Of a stretch of DNA of 64,000 nucleotides, positions 31,028 through 40,380 are shown piece after piece. Numbering within the stretch: the first letter of the stretch is position 1; each line of letters opens with the position of its first letter. The stretch is taken from positions 1 through 64,000 of the forward strand of contig PHET01000006.1 in NCBI GenBank assembly GCA_002841275.1, given 5' to 3'. The translations under genes and the position numbers were made by a program. This DNA is from Actinobacteria bacterium HGW-Actinobacteria-7. GTDB lineage: Bacteria > Actinomycetota > Coriobacteriia > Anaerosomatales > PHET01. The notes beneath the pieces were generated by a model. It was not told where the DNA came from and ran no database searches. It saw only the letters and a list, made by a program, of their open reading frames with translations.

Positions 31028-31786
31028 ATGACCGTGCTGGTCGAGGCAATAGCGGCGGTTCGGCGTAGCGTCGTGGCCGTGATGTGCATCCACTGGAAGT
31101 CGGCTGAAGACGCGCGCGCGGCCGATCCGGCCCATGCAGAATTCAGCTGCTCGTTCGGGACCGCGTTTTGCGTGGTGGCCGACCGCTATGTGGTGACCGC
31201 CCATCACGTCCTGAACGGGGGCAAGCCGCGCAACCCCGATGACCGGTTCTACGTCTTCACCGTGCCGGGCAACGACGTCCCGGCCTACTACTACGAGGTC
31301 ATCGGGTTTCCGCTGGAGCGCCCCGATCGCGATCTGGCGGTACTCGAGATAGGGCCCTGCTCGATGCCGGGCATCGAGCTTCCCGCGCTGCCGGTCTCGT
31401 TTGTGCCACGGCCCGATGGTACGCAGGTGGTGACGGTGGGCTACCCGTCACCTGAGATCCATGACATCAAGGTCGACCCCCAAGGGAACTACCGAGGAGG
31501 TCAGTTCTTCCTCAAGAGCCACGCCAACGAGGGCATCGTGGCCGCTCAGTACGAGCTGGAAGGCGACTGGATGTACGAGCTGAACGTAGGCTGGCATCAC
31601 GGCGAGAGCGGTGGGCCGGTAGCGAGTGCCGGTGCGTCGCCTGCGGTCTTCTCGGTGATGCAGCACTACCGCAACGTGCAGTCACCGCACGGGGTGGTTG
31701 CCGGCCCGCATCGCGGGTTCGGGCTGTCGTGCATCGAGGGTGAGCTTCGGGCTCTGGGCGTTGTGGTCCAGGACGCGCAGGCGTAG
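31028..31786 (+). CDS. Trypsin-like serine protease
   Basis: 252 residues. The catalytic triad is visible: His in VVTAHHVLNG, Asp in RPDRDLAVLEIG, Ser in HHGESGGPVAS. No signal peptide or membrane helix, so it appears cytosolic, which is unusual for this fold. Cys residues are few. ATG 31028 follows GGGGAGA. Target unknown. Confidence 0.85.
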   Translation: MTVLVEAIAAVRRSVVAVMCIHWKSAEDARAADPAHAEFSCSFGTAFCVVADRYVVTAHHVLNGGKPRNPDDRFYVFTVPGNDVPAYYYEVIGFPLERPDRDLAVLEIGPCSMPGIELPALPVSFVPRPDGTQVVTVGYPSPEIHDIKVDPQGNYRGGQFFLKSHANEGIVAAQYELEGDWMYELNVGWHHGESGGPVASAGASPAVFSVMQHYRNVQSPHGVVAGPHRGFGLSCIEGELRALGVVVQDAQA

Positions 31787-31790
31787 CGGC

Positions 31791-33026
31791 ATGGACGCAC
31801 CGGTGACCGAGCGCTGCGACGAGCCGGACGGGTCCCTGCGCAACGTTCGCGCGTTGGGACTGGTGAGCCTGCTGACCGACGCCTCTTCCGAGGCAATCTA
31901 CCCGATACTGCCGCTGTTCCTGGTCAACGTGCTGGGTGCGCCGGTGAGTGTCATCGGCGTCATCGAATCACTGGCCGAGGCGACCTCGTCGCTCACGCGC
32001 GTGTTCTCGGGCTGGCTTTCGGACCGCGTGGGGCGCCGCCGACCTCTCGTTTTGCTGGGATACAGCCTGAGCAACCTGGTGAAGCCGGCGCTTGCGCTGG
32101 TGCCGTCGTGGCCCTCGGTGCTGGCGCTGCGTGTCGCCGACCGGCTGGGCAAGGGCATCCGAACGGCCCCGCGTGACGCGCTCATCGCCGATTCGTGCAC
32201 GGCGGAGCAGCGGGGGGCGGCTTTCGGGCTGCATCGCGCGCTCGACACCGTGGGAGCCGCCATCGGGCCGCTGGTTGCCTGGCTCGTGCTCACGCTCTCG
32301 CCCGATGGCTACCGGATCATCTTCCTGCTCTCGGCGATTCCGGGCACCGCTGCAATCCTCGTGGTGCTGTTCGCGGTGCGCGAGCGCGGCACAGCGCGTC
32401 CGGTTCGCGCCCAGGCTCCGCCCCTGAAGCTGCGCGGTCTGGGGCGGCCGTTCGCGATCTTCTCGGCGGTGTCTGCGGTGTTTGCGCTGGGCAACTCCTC
32501 GGATGCGATGCTCGTGCTGCGGGCGCAGGATCTGGGCACCCCGGTCGCGCTGGTGCCCCTCATGTACTTCGTGTTCAATGTGGTCGCGGCCGCGCTCGCC
32601 TCGGGCATCGGGAAGCATTCCGACCGTGTGGGACGGCGGCGCATGATCATCGGCGGATTCGCGCTGTACGCGGTGGTGTACGCGGGCTTCGCTCTGGCGT
32701 CACATGCATGGGCGCCGTGGCTGCTCTTTGCCGCTTACGGTGTGCCCTATGCACTCACCGAGGGCATGACCAGGGCGTTCGTTGTCGATATGGTGCCGGA
32801 CGGTATGCGAGCGACGGCGATCGGCGGCTACACGTTCATCCTGGGACTCGCCGCGCTGCCTTCAAGCGCGCTGGCGGGAGTGCTCTGGGACACGGTCTCG
32901 CACCGAGCGCCTTTCGTGCTTTCTGCCGCGCTGATGGCGTTGGCTGCCGTCCTCATGTGGGCGCTACGCCGCACGATGAAGCCCAGAACCACGGGGGCGC
33001 CTGCGCCCGAGGCCGCAAGCGCGTAG
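31791..33026 (+). CDS. MFS transporter
   Basis: 411 residues, 12 transmembrane helices. The loop after helix 2 reads GWLSDRVGRRRPLVLLGYSL, the MFS signature, and DRLGKGIRTAPRDALIADS is typical of the branch often annotated as multidrug or sugar-phosphate-like exporters with few described members. It starts 4 bp after the protease stop, so the two are likely co-transcribed. Confidence 0.9.
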   Translation: MDAPVTERCDEPDGSLRNVRALGLVSLLTDASSEAIYPILPLFLVNVLGAPVSVIGVIESLAEATSSLTRVFSGWLSDRVGRRRPLVLLGYSLSNLVKPALALVPSWPSVLALRVADRLGKGIRTAPRDALIADSCTAEQRGAAFGLHRALDTVGAAIGPLVAWLVLTLSPDGYRIIFLLSAIPGTAAILVVLFAVRERGTARPVRAQAPPLKLRGLGRPFAIFSAVSAVFALGNSSDAMLVLRAQDLGTPVALVPLMYFVFNVVAAALASGIGKHSDRVGRRRMIIGGFALYAVVYAGFALASHAWAPWLLFAAYGVPYALTEGMTRAFVVDMVPDGMRATAIGGYTFILGLAALPSSALAGVLWDTVSHRAPFVLSAALMALAAVLMWALRRTMKPRTTGAPAPEAASA

Positions 33027-33163
33027 CATGTCGCTTTGCTGAAGAAGGCTTGCGGAGCGCTGTAGCGGGGAATCATCACAGACGTGTGCGGAGATGGCAC
33101 CCGCGGCGGTACCATCCGCGCGATCAGGGGCTGCGCGTTTCTCGAGGGAGGGGGCTGACGGGC

Positions 33164-33661
33164 ATGAAAGCTGTCGTCGTCTACGAATCGTTGTGGGGCA
33201 ACACTGCGGCGGTCGCGCACGCGATTGCCGAGGGAATCGGGCCGGAGGCACGAGCCCTCAGCACCAGTGAAGCGACGCGCGACCAAGTGGTTGGGGCCGA
33301 CCTTATCGTGGCGGGCGCACCGGTACTGGGATTCGGGCTCCCCACCGAGGGTATGCGCAACAACCTTGGCCCGCACGAGAAGAAGGCACCATCCCCGCCG
33401 GATCTCTCAAAGCCCTCCCTCAGATCATGGCTGCAGAAACTGCCTGTTGGCTCGGCCCACGCTGCATCGTTTGAGACCCGCATCTGGTGGTCTCCCGGTG
33501 GCGCCACCAAGACGATCGACCGCGAGTTCGCGCGTACGGGCTATCGGCCGGCCGCCAAGCGGGAGCGGTTCGTGGTGACAGGCACGTACGGTCCGCTCAG
33601 GGAGGGCGAGCTGGATCGGGCGCGCGCGTGGGGAGCGCGTTTGGCGCGTGCGGTACAGTAG
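33164..33661 (+). CDS. Flavodoxin family protein
   Basis: 165 residues. KAVVVYESLWGNTAAVAHAI is the FMN phosphate-binding loop of flavodoxins; the rest is a compact flavodoxin-like domain with an insert (LGPHEKKAPSPPDLSK). An electron carrier or quinone-linked flavoprotein. ATG 33164 follows GAGGGAGGGG. Confidence 0.82.
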   Translation: MKAVVVYESLWGNTAAVAHAIAEGIGPEARALSTSEATRDQVVGADLIVAGAPVLGFGLPTEGMRNNLGPHEKKAPSPPDLSKPSLRSWLQKLPVGSAHAASFETRIWWSPGGATKTIDREFARTGYRPAAKRERFVVTGTYGPLREGELDRARAWGARLARAVQ

Positions 33662-33711
33662 GGTGCGACGGCGCGAGACGCGACCGGCAGGCACACGAAG
33701 GAGCGAGACGC

Positions 33712-34155
33712 GTGAACAAGCAGTTCATCACCGATGAGATCACCAGCGCTTTGCGCGCACACGACAAGCCGCGGCTCTCGATTCTGCGGATGGTCAAAAA
33801 CGAGATCGACGTCCGCGAGAAGGAAACCAAGACCGAGCTGACCGACGAAGAGGTGGTTGCTTCGTTCAAGAAGGTCCTGAAGCAGACCGGCGAGACGCTC
33901 GAGGGCTCGATCAAGGCGGCAACCAACGACGAGCGGACGGCATCGCTCCAGGAGCAGGTCGACATCCTGACGGGCTATCTACCCGCGCAGGTCTCTGGTG
34001 ACGAGTTGATTGCTTTGTGCGATAGCGTGCTGGCCGAGAACGGTATCACCGAGAAGCGCGATATGGGGCGCGCCATCGGACTGGTGACCGCCAAGACGGG
34101 CGGTAACTGCGACAAGTCCGAAGTCGCCCGAATCATCGGCGGCAGGTTGGCCTGA
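33712..34155 (+). CDS. GatB/YqeY domain protein
   Basis: 147 residues with the YqeY layout: ITSALRAHDKPRLSILRMVK NE, DEEVVASFKKVLKQ, QVDILTGYLPAQ and MGRAIGLVTAKTG near the end. It is the tRNA-binding tail domain of GatB as a stand-alone protein, thought to help tRNA-dependent amidation. GTG 33712 has AAGGAG upstream. Confidence 0.92.
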   Translation: MNKQFITDEITSALRAHDKPRLSILRMVKNEIDVREKETKTELTDEEVVASFKKVLKQTGETLEGSIKAATNDERTASLQEQVDILTGYLPAQVSGDELIALCDSVLAENGITEKRDMGRAIGLVTAKTGGNCDKSEVARIIGGRLA

Positions 34156-34178
34156 GCGGGGCAGAATCGGGGTACTCG

Positions 34179-35045
34179 ATGATTCGCCCGCATAGTCCTA
34201 ACCGACTGGCTGGTGCGTTTGCGGGCGCGGCACTGGTCGCGCTCTTCACATGGATTCGCCTGTCATTGTCTCCGGTGCTCGGGACTGACATGGCGCTGCT
34301 GTTCTTCGTCATGGCGGTGCTCATCGCCGCGGCGATCGGCGGGCGGGCCGCGGGCCTGGTCACCACGTTTCTGTCACTTGCAGTCGCAGTTGGTCTGATC
34401 ATCCGGCCGGAAGCGTCTGCGGGGCTAGCTGTCGAGTTCATTCGGGCCTCCGTGTTCACTGTCGAGGGCATCGCGATCTCGGTGGTTATGGATCGGCTGC
34501 AACGCAGCGCCGCCGCTTTGCGGGCGGCTGCTGGCCAGGTGGAACTCGAGCGTGAGCGTGTCGAACGCATGGCGCTCGAAGACTACCTCACGAATCTGGG
34601 CAATCGCAGGGCGTTTCGAGGGGACCTGAGGTGGACACTTGCTCAGTCGCTCAGAGACAGGGCGCCGCTCACCGTGATGATCGCCGACATCGACGGGCTC
34701 AAACGGGTCAACGACACTGAGGGGCACGAGCGGGGCGATGAGTTGCTCGTCGCTGTGGCTCGGGCGATCTCCAGCTCGTCTAGAACCTCAGACTCCGCCT
34801 ATCGTATCGGCGGCGACGAGTTTGCGCTTCTGATGCCCAGCGCCGGGCCGGAAGAGTATGAGGCGATGCTCAAACGGCTGCGGCAGTCGATCGCGCAAGT
34901 GGGCGCTGAGTTCAACGGGGCCGGTGTCAGCGTCGGTGCGGCTCACAAGCCAGAGGACGGAGAGGACGCGGACCAGCTGGCGCGAATCGCGGACACGCGC
35001 ATGTATGAGGCGAAGAGCGCACGTTCTGCGCGCGGGCACGTCTGA
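34179..35045 (+). CDS. Diguanylate cyclase with DUF4118-like sensor
   Basis: 288 residues. Three or four hydrophobic helices (about 8-90), a linker (ERVERMALEDYLTNLGNRRA) and a GGDEF domain with intact GGDEF and I-site RTSD five residues before it. The short membrane part resembles the DUF4118 sensor of KdpD. Third diguanylate cyclase in 12 kb. Confidence 0.9.
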   Translation: MIRPHSPNRLAGAFAGAALVALFTWIRLSLSPVLGTDMALLFFVMAVLIAAAIGGRAAGLVTTFLSLAVAVGLIIRPEASAGLAVEFIRASVFTVEGIAISVVMDRLQRSAAALRAAAGQVELERERVERMALEDYLTNLGNRRAFRGDLRWTLAQSLRDRAPLTVMIADIDGLKRVNDTEGHERGDELLVAVARAISSSSRTSDSAYRIGGDEFALLMPSAGPEEYEAMLKRLRQSIAQVGAEFNGAGVSVGAAHKPEDGEDADQLARIADTRMYEAKSARSARGHV

Positions 35046-35104
35046 ACCCTGTCCGCGCAGGGATGCTGCGAGGGGACCGCTCAACTTCCCGTGAGGCCGC
35101 GCGA

Positions 35105-37765
35105 CTAGTGCAGATCGAGGCGGACGGTGGTGACGCCGTCTTCGCTCGACTCGGCGATGAAGCCGAGCTCTGAGACCACGCGCAGCATCCGCCGGTTGCT
35201 CGAGTCGATGTAGCCGTTGATCTCGCGCAGGCCCTTCTCTTGCGCGATACCGATGATCACGTCGGTGAGCTTGAAGCCGAGTCCTTTGCCCTGGAACTCG
35301 TCGTGGACAAGCACGGCGAACTCTCCGCGCCCGCGGTCGGCCTCGCCCATGAGGCGACCCACGCCGATGATGCGCTTCTTCTTGCCCTGCGTGAGCTCGG
35401 CGACGATAGCCATCTCGCGGTCGTAGTCGATGTTGCAGAACCGCACGAGCATGTCGTGCGTGATGTTCACGCTGTTCTCGAAGAACCGCCCGCGGAGCGT
35501 CTCGGACGACACGGTCGCTAGCAACTCGCCCTCCATTGGCTCGTCCTCGGGGCGGATGGGCCGCAGCAGAATGTCGGTCCCGTCCGAGAGCTTCCATGGG
35601 GCGACGTAGCGCGTGGGGTATGGCGTGATGACCATGTGGGGGAACTTAGGCTTGCCCGCGAGCACGCTCTCGTCGATCACGATACGAGCATCGACCGCGC
35701 AGGCGGTGCCACCGGAGATCACCAGCGGGTTGATATCGATCTCAGATACCTCGGGGAAGTCGACCACGATGTTGGAGAGCACCGTGAGGATCTCCTCGAG
35801 TGCGCCAAGGTCAGGTGCAGCGACGCCCCGTGGAGGATTGAGCATCGTCTTGAAGATGCGGGTCTCCTCCATCATGCGGCGAGCGAGGACTTGGTTGAGC
35901 GGAGGCAGGCTTACCGAGAAGTCCGCGAGCCCCTCGGCACCTACTCCTCCGGCTCCGAATACGACCACGGATCCGAACTGCCAGTCCTTCTTCATGCCCA
36001 AGATGAGCTCCCAGTCGACCTTGCGCACCATCTTCTGGACGGACACGCCCTCGATGGTCGCCTTGGGCGCGCTCTTCTTCACGCGCTTGAGCATGCGCGC
36101 GTACGCCTGCTCGAGGTCGATCGCCGAGCAGACCCCTGTCTCGACGCCGCCCACAGCGCTCTTGTGCGTGATGTCGTGCGATACGACCTTGAGCACCACC
36201 GGATAACCGATCTTCGCGGCGGCATCGAGCGCCTCCTCGGCGGTGTAGACCATGCGCTGCTCGACGACGGGGATGCCATAGGTCGTGATGAACCGCTTGG
36301 ACTCCTCCTCGGTGAGCACGGTGCGACCGGTATTGGCCACTCGCCGAAGGAGCGCCTGGAGGTTGTGCTTGGGCGGAGCGACGTCGATGGGCTGCTCGGC
36401 CGGGGTCTCGTAGAGCAGTTCGAGGTTACCGGCGTAGCGGTACATGCCCAGATAGGTGCGGACCGCTTCTTCCGGTGTGTCGTAGCAGGGGATGCCGGCT
36501 GCGTGGAAGATCTCGCGGCCGCCTTCGACTGTGGCACCACCCATGAGCACGGTGACGACCGGCTTGCGTGCGTTCTTCACCAGCGCTGCGACCTCTTTGG
36601 CCATCGCGTCGGGCCGGGCATTGCCCTGTGGTGTGTAGATGAGGAGCACGCCGTTGACGCCGGGGTCCGCGAGGCACGCGGTCACAGCTGCGACGAATCG
36701 GTCGCTGCCGGCGTCTCCCAGAACGTCTACCGGGTTCGCATGGCTCCAGTACGGGGGCAATGCCTCGTCCAGCGTGGCCATGGTCGCCTCGGAAAGCTCT
36801 GAGAGGCGGCCACCGTGTTCGACTATCGAGTCGGTGGCCATGACGCCAAGGCCGCCTGCGTTGGTGACGATCGCGACGTCGGCCCCGGTGGGAAGGCGGC
36901 GCGAGTCGAGCACTTCGGCGGCGCGGAACAGGTCCGCGACTTCGTGGACGCGCACGACGCCCACGCGCTTGAATGCCGCTTCGTAGACCTCGTCGCCTCC
37001 GGCCATGGCGCCGGTGTGGGAGAGCGCGGCCCGCGCGCTTTCCGAATAGCGCCCCGGCTTGAGCACGATGATGGGCTTGTTGCGCGCGAAACTCCGCGCC
37101 GCACTCATGAAGCGCCGGGCGTTCCCGATGCTCTCCATGTAGATGAGGATGCTGCGGGTGTGGGGGTCCTCGCCCAGGAAGTCCACGAGGTCGGCGAAGT
37201 CCACGTCGACCATGCTTCCCACCGAGGCGAAGAAGGAGAATCCCACGTGCGAGGTCACGGCCCAGTCGAGCATGCCTGTGCCCAGAGCGCCGCTCTGCGA
37301 GATCAGCGCGATGTCACCGGCCTCGGGTTCGACCGACAGAAACGACGCGTTGAGCCCCACTGAGGGGCGGATGATCCCCAGACAGTTGGGCCCCACGACT
37401 CGCATGGGACTGTCGGCGAGGATCTTCTTGATGCGCTTCTCGAGCTCCTTGCCCTGCTTGCCGGTCTCGCCGAACCCTGCCGACACCACGATCGCGCCGT
37501 GTACGCCCACCTTGGCGCACTGTTCGAGCACATCGGGAACGCCGGCTGCCGGTGTGGCCACGATCGCCAGATCGATCGGCTCGGGGACGGCTTCGATGCT
37601 CGGGTAACACTTGAGATCGAAGATGGTCTCGTGGTGCGGGTTGACCGGGAATATCTTGCGCTCACGCGAGCGCATCAGGTTCTCGATGATGGTTCTGCCG
37701 ACCGTGCCCTCAGTCTCTGTGGCCCCGATCAGCGCAATGGTATTGGGATCGAGCATTCTGCGCAT
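35105..37765 (-). CDS. ADP-forming acyl-CoA synthetase fused to GNAT acetyltransferase
   Basis: 886 residues. In order: CoA-binding domain (LDPNTIALIGATETEGTVGR), succinyl-CoA-ligase-like part with the phosphohistidine motif LSHTGAMAGGD, ATP-grasp part (KIGYPVVLKVVSHDITHKSA, FGAGGVGAEGLADFS) and a C-terminal GNAT domain (LVHDEFQGKGLGFKLTDVII). This is the layout of the Pat/PatZ lysine acetyltransferases. The intact catalytic His suggests the synthetase half may also work. ATG 37765 follows GGAGGT. Divergent from acuC. Confidence 0.9.
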   Translation of the reverse strand: MRRMLDPNTIALIGATETEGTVGRTIIENLMRSRERKIFPVNPHHETIFDLKCYPSIEAVPEPIDLAIVATPAAGVPDVLEQCAKVGVHGAIVVSAGFGETGKQGKELEKRIKKILADSPMRVVGPNCLGIIRPSVGLNASFLSVEPEAGDIALISQSGALGTGMLDWAVTSHVGFSFFASVGSMVDVDFADLVDFLGEDPHTRSILIYMESIGNARRFMSAARSFARNKPIIVLKPGRYSESARAALSHTGAMAGGDEVYEAAFKRVGVVRVHEVADLFRAAEVLDSRRLPTGADVAIVTNAGGLGVMATDSIVEHGGRLSELSEATMATLDEALPPYWSHANPVDVLGDAGSDRFVAAVTACLADPGVNGVLLIYTPQGNARPDAMAKEVAALVKNARKPVVTVLMGGATVEGGREIFHAAGIPCYDTPEEAVRTYLGMYRYAGNLELLYETPAEQPIDVAPPKHNLQALLRRVANTGRTVLTEEESKRFITTYGIPVVEQRMVYTAEEALDAAAKIGYPVVLKVVSHDITHKSAVGGVETGVCSAIDLEQAYARMLKRVKKSAPKATIEGVSVQKMVRKVDWELILGMKKDWQFGSVVVFGAGGVGAEGLADFSVSLPPLNQVLARRMMEETRIFKTMLNPPRGVAAPDLGALEEILTVLSNIVVDFPEVSEIDINPLVISGGTACAVDARIVIDESVLAGKPKFPHMVITPYPTRYVAPWKLSDGTDILLRPIRPEDEPMEGELLATVSSETLRGRFFENSVNITHDMLVRFCNIDYDREMAIVAELTQGKKKRIIGVGRLMGEADRGRGEFAVLVHDEFQGKGLGFKLTDVIIGIAQEKGLREINGYIDSSNRRMLRVVSELGFIAESSEDGVTTVRLDLH

Positions 37766-37938
37766 TCTGACCCACCTCCACTGGGAGCTTTCCCTATATC
37801 GACGCTGTCCGACGCATATTGGCCGCATCAGGTGGGGGCGCGGTGTACGCCGACGGGGTTCTCGGCGACAATCAATGGCATGTACGTGCTGCCGCCAAGC
37901 GCGCGCGGACAGCGACAATCACCTGCAGGGAGGGTCAT

Positions 37939-39099
37939 GTGGAGCGGGCGGCACTCATATACCACCCAGAGCTCGCCGCCTACGACCTAGGCGCAGGGCA
38001 TCCACTCAACCCGCTCAGACTCACACTCACCATCGAGCTCATGAAGGCGTATGGGCTGCTCGCCGATGGCGTCGTGCTCGAACCGCGTATGGCCACCGAG
38101 AAGGAGCTGCTGCTGATTCACTCGGCCGGCTATATCGAGGCGGTGCATGAGGCGAGCGACTGGGCGGCGGGGTTGCACCCCGGCACCGGGCTGGGCACCG
38201 AGGACAATCCGATCTACCCCGGCATGCACGATGTTGCCGCGCTGACCTGTGGGTCGTCGATCATGGCGCTCGAGGAGGTGCTCGCCGGTCGGCGCAAGCG
38301 CACGTTCGCAATCGCGGGCGGGATGCATCACGCCCACCACAGCCGTGCGGCTGGCTTCTCGGTCTACAACGATCCCGCGGTGGCGATTGCGGTTGCAAAG
38401 CAGACCCGGCCGGACCTCAAGGTGCTCTACATCGACATCGACGCGCATCACGGAGACGGCGTGCAGGAGGCATTCCTCTCGTCGCCTGAGGTGATGACGG
38501 TGTCGATGCACGAGAGCGGCGTGGCTGTCTTCCCGGGCACGGGCTTTCCTTCAGAGACGGGGTATGGGGCCGGGGAGGGCTTCTCGGTCAATGTTCCTTT
38601 GCCGCCGTTCGCGACCGATGCGTGCTTCCGCGAGGCCTTCGAGCGCGTCGTCGTGCCGGTGGCCCGGGCGTTCGCTCCGGACGTGATCGTGGCGCAGCTG
38701 GGCGCCGACGCGCACCACGCGGATCCGCAGACGGACTTGGGACTCACGCTGCCCGGCTACCGGCAGCTCGTGAACGACATCATCGACCTGGCCGAGGAGC
38801 TCTGCGAAGGCCAGTTGGCGGCTTTGGGCGGCGGGGGGTACCACATCGTCGAGGTGGTCCCGCTTGCGTGGACCTGGGTGCTGGGGCGGCTGCTCGACGT
38901 CGAGCTGTGCGAGAACGTGCCGCAGAGCTGGCGCGACCACGTCTGCTCGGTGGTTGGGCATGAGCCGCCCCGGAATCTGGGCTCAGACGACCGGTTCGAG
39001 TCACCGCCGGAGCGAGAGGCCAACGTGCTCAAGCTCACCGAGGCCGTGATCGCGCAGGTTCGCCAGGCTGTCTTCCCGCACCACGGTCTGACCCCCTGA
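37939..39099 (+). CDS. acuC: Acetoin utilization AcuC-type deacetylase
   Basis: 386 residues, class I/II deacetylase fold. AGGMHHAHHSRAAGFSVYND, LYIDIDAHHGDGVQE (zinc ligands), QLGADAHHADPQTDL and LGGGGYHI (catalytic Tyr). AcuC-type enzymes remove acetyl groups from acetyl-CoA synthetase and so switch it on. GTG 37939 follows GGGAGGG. It lies back-to-back with a Pat-like acetyltransferase, which fits an on/off pair. Confidence 0.92.
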   Translation: MERAALIYHPELAAYDLGAGHPLNPLRLTLTIELMKAYGLLADGVVLEPRMATEKELLLIHSAGYIEAVHEASDWAAGLHPGTGLGTEDNPIYPGMHDVAALTCGSSIMALEEVLAGRRKRTFAIAGGMHHAHHSRAAGFSVYNDPAVAIAVAKQTRPDLKVLYIDIDAHHGDGVQEAFLSSPEVMTVSMHESGVAVFPGTGFPSETGYGAGEGFSVNVPLPPFATDACFREAFERVVVPVARAFAPDVIVAQLGADAHHADPQTDLGLTLPGYRQLVNDIIDLAEELCEGQLAALGGGGYHIVEVVPLAWTWVLGRLLDVELCENVPQSWRDHVCSVVGHEPPRNLGSDDRFESPPEREANVLKLTEAVIAQVRQAVFPHHGLTP

Positions 39100-39156
39100 T
39101 GGCGCGCAAGACGGCCCCCACAGCACCACTTGTGCGACAGATTCTGCCACGTTAGA

Positions 39157-39172
39157 ATACCCCGCAGGGTAT
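39157..39172. promoter_or_regulatory. CsoR/CstR-like operator upstream of the permease gene
   Basis: ATACCC-CGCA-GGGTAT, a perfect palindrome 33 bp before the permease ATG. It has the form of CsoR/CstR/RcnR family operators (ATACCC...GGGTAT). No such regulator is encoded in the window. A related site precedes the TorD-like gene. Confidence 0.6.
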
Positions 39173-39204
39173 ACCATCTCGTGCGCAGAAAGCAGGCTCT
39201 CCCG

Positions 39205-40257
39205 ATGCCGGATTCAAGCATGGCCGCGGCCATTAACGCTCCTCTTCATCCTGTCGTCAGGTTCCTCGGCGGCCTTTCAAAACAACTCGTCTGGCTCATT
39301 CCGGCGGCGATTGTCGCGGGGCTTGTCAGTGGCGTGCTGGCCGATCTCTCGTCGTTGAAAGCGGCGGTGCTTCCGCTCACGATGCTCATGGTCTATCCGA
39401 TGCTCGTGAACTTCAAAATCGCAGAGGCGTTCAGCCTGAAGGACTTCAAGGCGGTCGCGTTGGCGATGGTGCTGGACCTGGTGGTACTCCCGCTGGTGGC
39501 GTGGGGCATCGCCAGAGCCTTCTTCTCGCACGAGCCGCAGCTCTATGTGGGCATGATCCTCGCCGGGCTGTTCCCCACCAGCGGGATGACCATATCGTGG
39601 ACCGGCTTTGCCAAGGGCAACGTGGGCGCGGCCGTGAAGATGACCGTCATCGGGCTCATCGCGGCGTCGTTCCTCGCTCCGTTCTACCTGCTGGCGTTCG
39701 CAGGCTCGGTGGTCAACGTCGACCTTGCTGAGATAGCACGTACGGTGGGGTTGGTCATCCTGGTCCCCATGCTCGCAGGCACCCTGACCCGCACGGGCCT
39801 GGTCAAGGCGTTCGGCGCACAGAGGTACCAGAAGCGCATCGCACCAGTGTTCCCGGGGATCTCGACACTGGGAGTACTCGCCATCGTGTTCGTCGCGGTA
39901 GGTCTGAAGGCGCCGATGATCGTAAGCAAGCCCCAGCTGCTGTTGACGATCGCTGTTCCGCTGCTGCTGTTCTACGGTGCGAACTTCGTTCTGTCGACGG
40001 TTGTCGGCCGATGGTTGCTTCCGCGCGGAGACGCGATCGCGCTGGTGTACGGAACCGTGATGCGCAATCTGTCGATCGCACTGGGTGTGGCGATCGCCAG
40101 CTTCGGGCCTGAGGCGGCATTGGTGCTGGCAGGGGCCTATATCGTGCAAGTGCAGGCCGCGGCATGGTACGTCAAGGCGACCGACCGCGTGTTCGGGCCA
40201 ATTGGCGAGCCAGCGACGACGGAGGCCTCGGCGCAGCCTTCCCGGACCGCTGCCTGA
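39205..40257 (+). CDS. ACR3-like/bile-acid-sodium-symporter family permease
   Basis: 350 residues, ten helices. GLVSGVLADLSSLKAAVLPL, LAGLFPTSGMTISWTGFAKG (the family's conserved helix break) and VMRNLSIALGVAIASFGPEA are typical of the ACR3/BASS superfamily. Such proteins are usually annotated as arsenic resistance proteins, but the sequence does not prove arsenite transport. ATG 39205 is chosen because the operator lies inside any longer version. Confidence 0.82.
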   Translation: MPDSSMAAAINAPLHPVVRFLGGLSKQLVWLIPAAIVAGLVSGVLADLSSLKAAVLPLTMLMVYPMLVNFKIAEAFSLKDFKAVALAMVLDLVVLPLVAWGIARAFFSHEPQLYVGMILAGLFPTSGMTISWTGFAKGNVGAAVKMTVIGLIAASFLAPFYLLAFAGSVVNVDLAEIARTVGLVILVPMLAGTLTRTGLVKAFGAQRYQKRIAPVFPGISTLGVLAIVFVAVGLKAPMIVSKPQLLLTIAVPLLLFYGANFVLSTVVGRWLLPRGDAIALVYGTVMRNLSIALGVAIASFGPEAALVLAGAYIVQVQAAAWYVKATDRVFGPIGEPATTEASAQPSRTAA

Positions 40258-40293
40258 CCCCCTGATCCAGGCCTCGACTACGTGCACGTCGAA

Positions 40294-40306
40294 TACCCCG
40301 GGGGTA
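40294..40306. promoter_or_regulatory. CsoR/CstR-like operator upstream of the TorD-like gene
   Basis: TACCCC-G-GGGGTA: 6-bp arms, 74 bp before the start codon. A possible -35 TTGCTT lies at 40321. Matches the operator upstream of the permease, so the two genes may share one metal- or sulfur-responsive regulator. Confidence 0.5.
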
Positions 40307-40380
40307 ATTTCTGCGCGCGATTGCTTCACATCTGTTAATATGCATATCTGAGCATCACGCGGGGTTGGGGGATCTGCAGC

